A stretch of DNA of 64,000 nt, from positions 1 to 64,000 of the forward strand of contig NZ_JAAQPH010000017.1 in the NCBI RefSeq assembly GCF_011683915.1, given 5' to 3'. A model generated the notes under the pieces. That model saw nothing but the letters and a program-made list of their open reading frames with translations, searched no databases and had not been told where the DNA came from. The stretch comes from Pelagibius litoralis (GTDB taxonomy: Bacteria; Pseudomonadota; Alphaproteobacteria; Kiloniellales; Kiloniellaceae). Both the position numbers and the translations under genes were made by a program. Below, piece by piece: positions 62,794-64,000 of this stretch. Each line of letters begins with the position of its first letter. The first letter of the stretch is position 1.

Positions 62794-63801
62794 GTGAGCG
62801 AAGGTGAACGCTTTACGCTGGCCGAGGCACGCGACTTGGCGGTCAAGGCTTTGGTGACGGCCGGCACGGCGGAAGGAAACGCCCTGTCGGTCGCCACCGC
62901 CCTTGTGGCCGCCGAGGCCGACGGTCAGAAAGGCCATGGCCTGTCGCGGCTGGCCAGCTATGCCGGCCAGGTCCGAACCGGGAAAGTGAAGGGCGCGGCC
63001 GAGCCGCAGATCGAGCGACTATCGGCTTCGGCGATCCGGGTGGACGCCGGCGCGGGCTTTGCATTTCCGGCTTTGGATTGCGCCCGGGACGCCCTGGTGT
63101 CGATGGCCCGCAGCCAGATGATCGCGGTGGCGGCGGTCTATAACTCCCACCACTTCGGCCAGGGCGGCTATCATGTCGAGCGGCTGGCGGAGCAAGGGCT
63201 TGTCGGGCTGATGCTCGGCAATTCGCCGCAGGCCATTGCTCCTTGGGGCGGCACGCAGGGGCTCTTTGGTACCAATCCGATTGCGATGGCCGCGCCACGA
63301 CGCGAGGCGCCGCCACTGGTTATCGACCTTTCCCTCGCCAAGGTGGCGCGCGGCAAGGTTATGGCCGCCGCCAAGACGGGCCAGGAGATTCCCGAGGGCT
63401 GGGCCCTGGACGCGGAGGGCCGTCCGACCCGGGACCCGGAGGCGGCGCTGGCCGGCACCATGATCCCGATGGGCGAGGCAAAGGGCGCCGCGCTGGCGAT
63501 GCTCGTCGAAATCCTCTCGGCAACCCTGGTGGGCGCCAACCATGGGTTCGAGGCCTCTTCATTCTTCACCGCCGAGGGGCCGCCACCCGGTGTGGGACAA
63601 TTGCTCCTGGCGTTCGATCCGACGCCGCTCTCCGGCGGTGGCTTTGCCGATCGCCTCGAAATCTTGGTTAATGCACTCCAGTCACAGCCGGGCGCCCGCC
63701 TGCCCGGGACCCGTCGTTTGACGGCGAGAGAGGTTGCCGAGCGTGACGGGCTACTCGTTCCGGCTGCAATTGTGGCAGAGATCAAGGCCTTGTTGCGCTA
63801 A
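62794..63801 (+). CDS. comC: Ldh_2-family dehydrogenase, probable (R)-sulfolactate dehydrogenase ComC
   Basis: NAD(P)H-dependent 2-hydroxyacid dehydrogenase of the malate/L-lactate (Ldh_2, YlbC/ComC) family, 335 residues. It shows AVYNSHHFGQGGYHVERLAEQGLVGLMLGNSPQAIAPWGG with the catalytic His and GTNPIAMAAPR. In sulfolactate degraders ComC reduces sulfopyruvate to (R)-sulfolactate for SuyAB, and its place directly after suyAB supports that role. The partner (S)-sulfolactate dehydrogenase SlcC is not in the window. Starts at GTG with AAGGGGGAAG upstream. By sequence alone another hydroxyacid is possible. Confidence 0.78.
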   Translation: MSEGERFTLAEARDLAVKALVTAGTAEGNALSVATALVAAEADGQKGHGLSRLASYAGQVRTGKVKGAAEPQIERLSASAIRVDAGAGFAFPALDCARDALVSMARSQMIAVAAVYNSHHFGQGGYHVERLAEQGLVGLMLGNSPQAIAPWGGTQGLFGTNPIAMAAPRREAPPLVIDLSLAKVARGKVMAAAKTGQEIPEGWALDAEGRPTRDPEAALAGTMIPMGEAKGAALAMLVEILSATLVGANHGFEASSFFTAEGPPPGVGQLLLAFDPTPLSGGGFADRLEILVNALQSQPGARLPGTRRLTAREVAERDGLLVPAAIVAEIKALLR

Positions 63802-63886
63802 GGCAGGCGGTATTGCCGGACCTCACGGTCCCTATCCAAGCTTGTAAAACCTTTCCGGCGGCTACCTCTATTACTCCAACAATTTG

Positions 63887-63908
63887 ACTAATCAACTTGT
63901 TGATTGGT
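63887..63908. promoter_or_regulatory. Palindrome near window end, candidate operator
   Basis: ACTAATCAA-CTTG-TTGATTGGT, nine-base arms with one mismatch, in an AT-rich stretch followed by promoter-like TATCCTATG. Probably regulates a gene beyond the right edge; the 199 bases after comC hold no gene. Confidence 0.5.
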
Positions 63909-64000
63909 GATGGTAAGTCCATGCTATCCTATGCTTTAGGGTGGAATTGCGGGGCGGTACGCTAGCTCATGTATCGGCAGGGAGAGCAGATAAGGCGAGC

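Overview
The window is about 64 kb of GC-rich DNA from an alphaproteobacterium. The recA-alaS-icd neighbourhood, short-form psd next to pssA, IalB, class II cytochrome c-prime, a NIT-type chemoreceptor and the betaine/sulfonate catabolic content all fit a free-living, probably marine, Rhodospirillales-like lineage. That placement is inference from gene content only. I see no rRNA, tRNA, CRISPR array, prophage or intact insertion sequence.

Left third (1-22 kb), mostly housekeeping. recA with a candidate LexA region and a shared terminator; ialB; alaS; a small MscS channel; a periplasmic cyclophilin; NADP-isocitrate dehydrogenase; a LOG-family nucleosidase; cytochrome c-prime and a diheme cytochrome c; a LysM envelope protein; psd-pssA for phosphatidylethanolamine synthesis; an RND efflux pair under a PadR regulator; an orphan FlgC-like rod protein and an NIT-domain chemoreceptor. 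Two copies of a 140-bp two-hairpin repeat (6071-6211 and 14046-14185) sit at gene 3' ends and supply stop codons.

Middle (22-38 kb). A zinc-ribbon miniprotein and two tiny membrane proteins; a sulfonate/nitrate-type ABC importer; a HupE-like protein under a cobalamin riboswitch, so probably a cobalt importer; an Lrp regulator divergent from an AceE-like 2-oxoacid dehydrogenase E1 (resembling the MdeR/MdeB arrangement); then an accessory block (SMP-30-like propeller, SDR, two LysR regulators, ArsP-like permease) that ends in a scrambled pair of gene fragments (35541-35658). The fragments derive from relatives of the E1 gene and the Rieske gene that flank the block. A Rieske oxygenase and a TetR regulator follow.

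Right part (38-64 kb), catabolic. phnCDE uptake with an internal attenuator-like hairpin; a minus-strand FAH-family dehydratase, 2-oxoglutarate-semialdehyde dehydrogenase and DUF427 gene divergent from an XRE-cupin regulator (the end of a Weimberg-type sugar-acid route); two large dimethylglycine/sarcosine dehydrogenase-like flavoproteins in tandem, followed by two degenerate copies of the same 3' end with a low-GC unknown gene and an orphan flavin-dependent halogenase between them; a PAP2 phosphatase with an apparent frameshift in its signal peptide; a class V aminotransferase; a DUF1326/DUF2182 pair; a PQQ dehydrogenase with a fused heme domain; and a GntR regulator divergent from suyA-suyB-comC, which should remove sulfite from sulfolactate. 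The catabolic genes fit scavenging of compatible solutes, sulfonates and phosphonates in seawater, feeding pyruvate, 2-oxoglutarate and one-carbon units into central metabolism.
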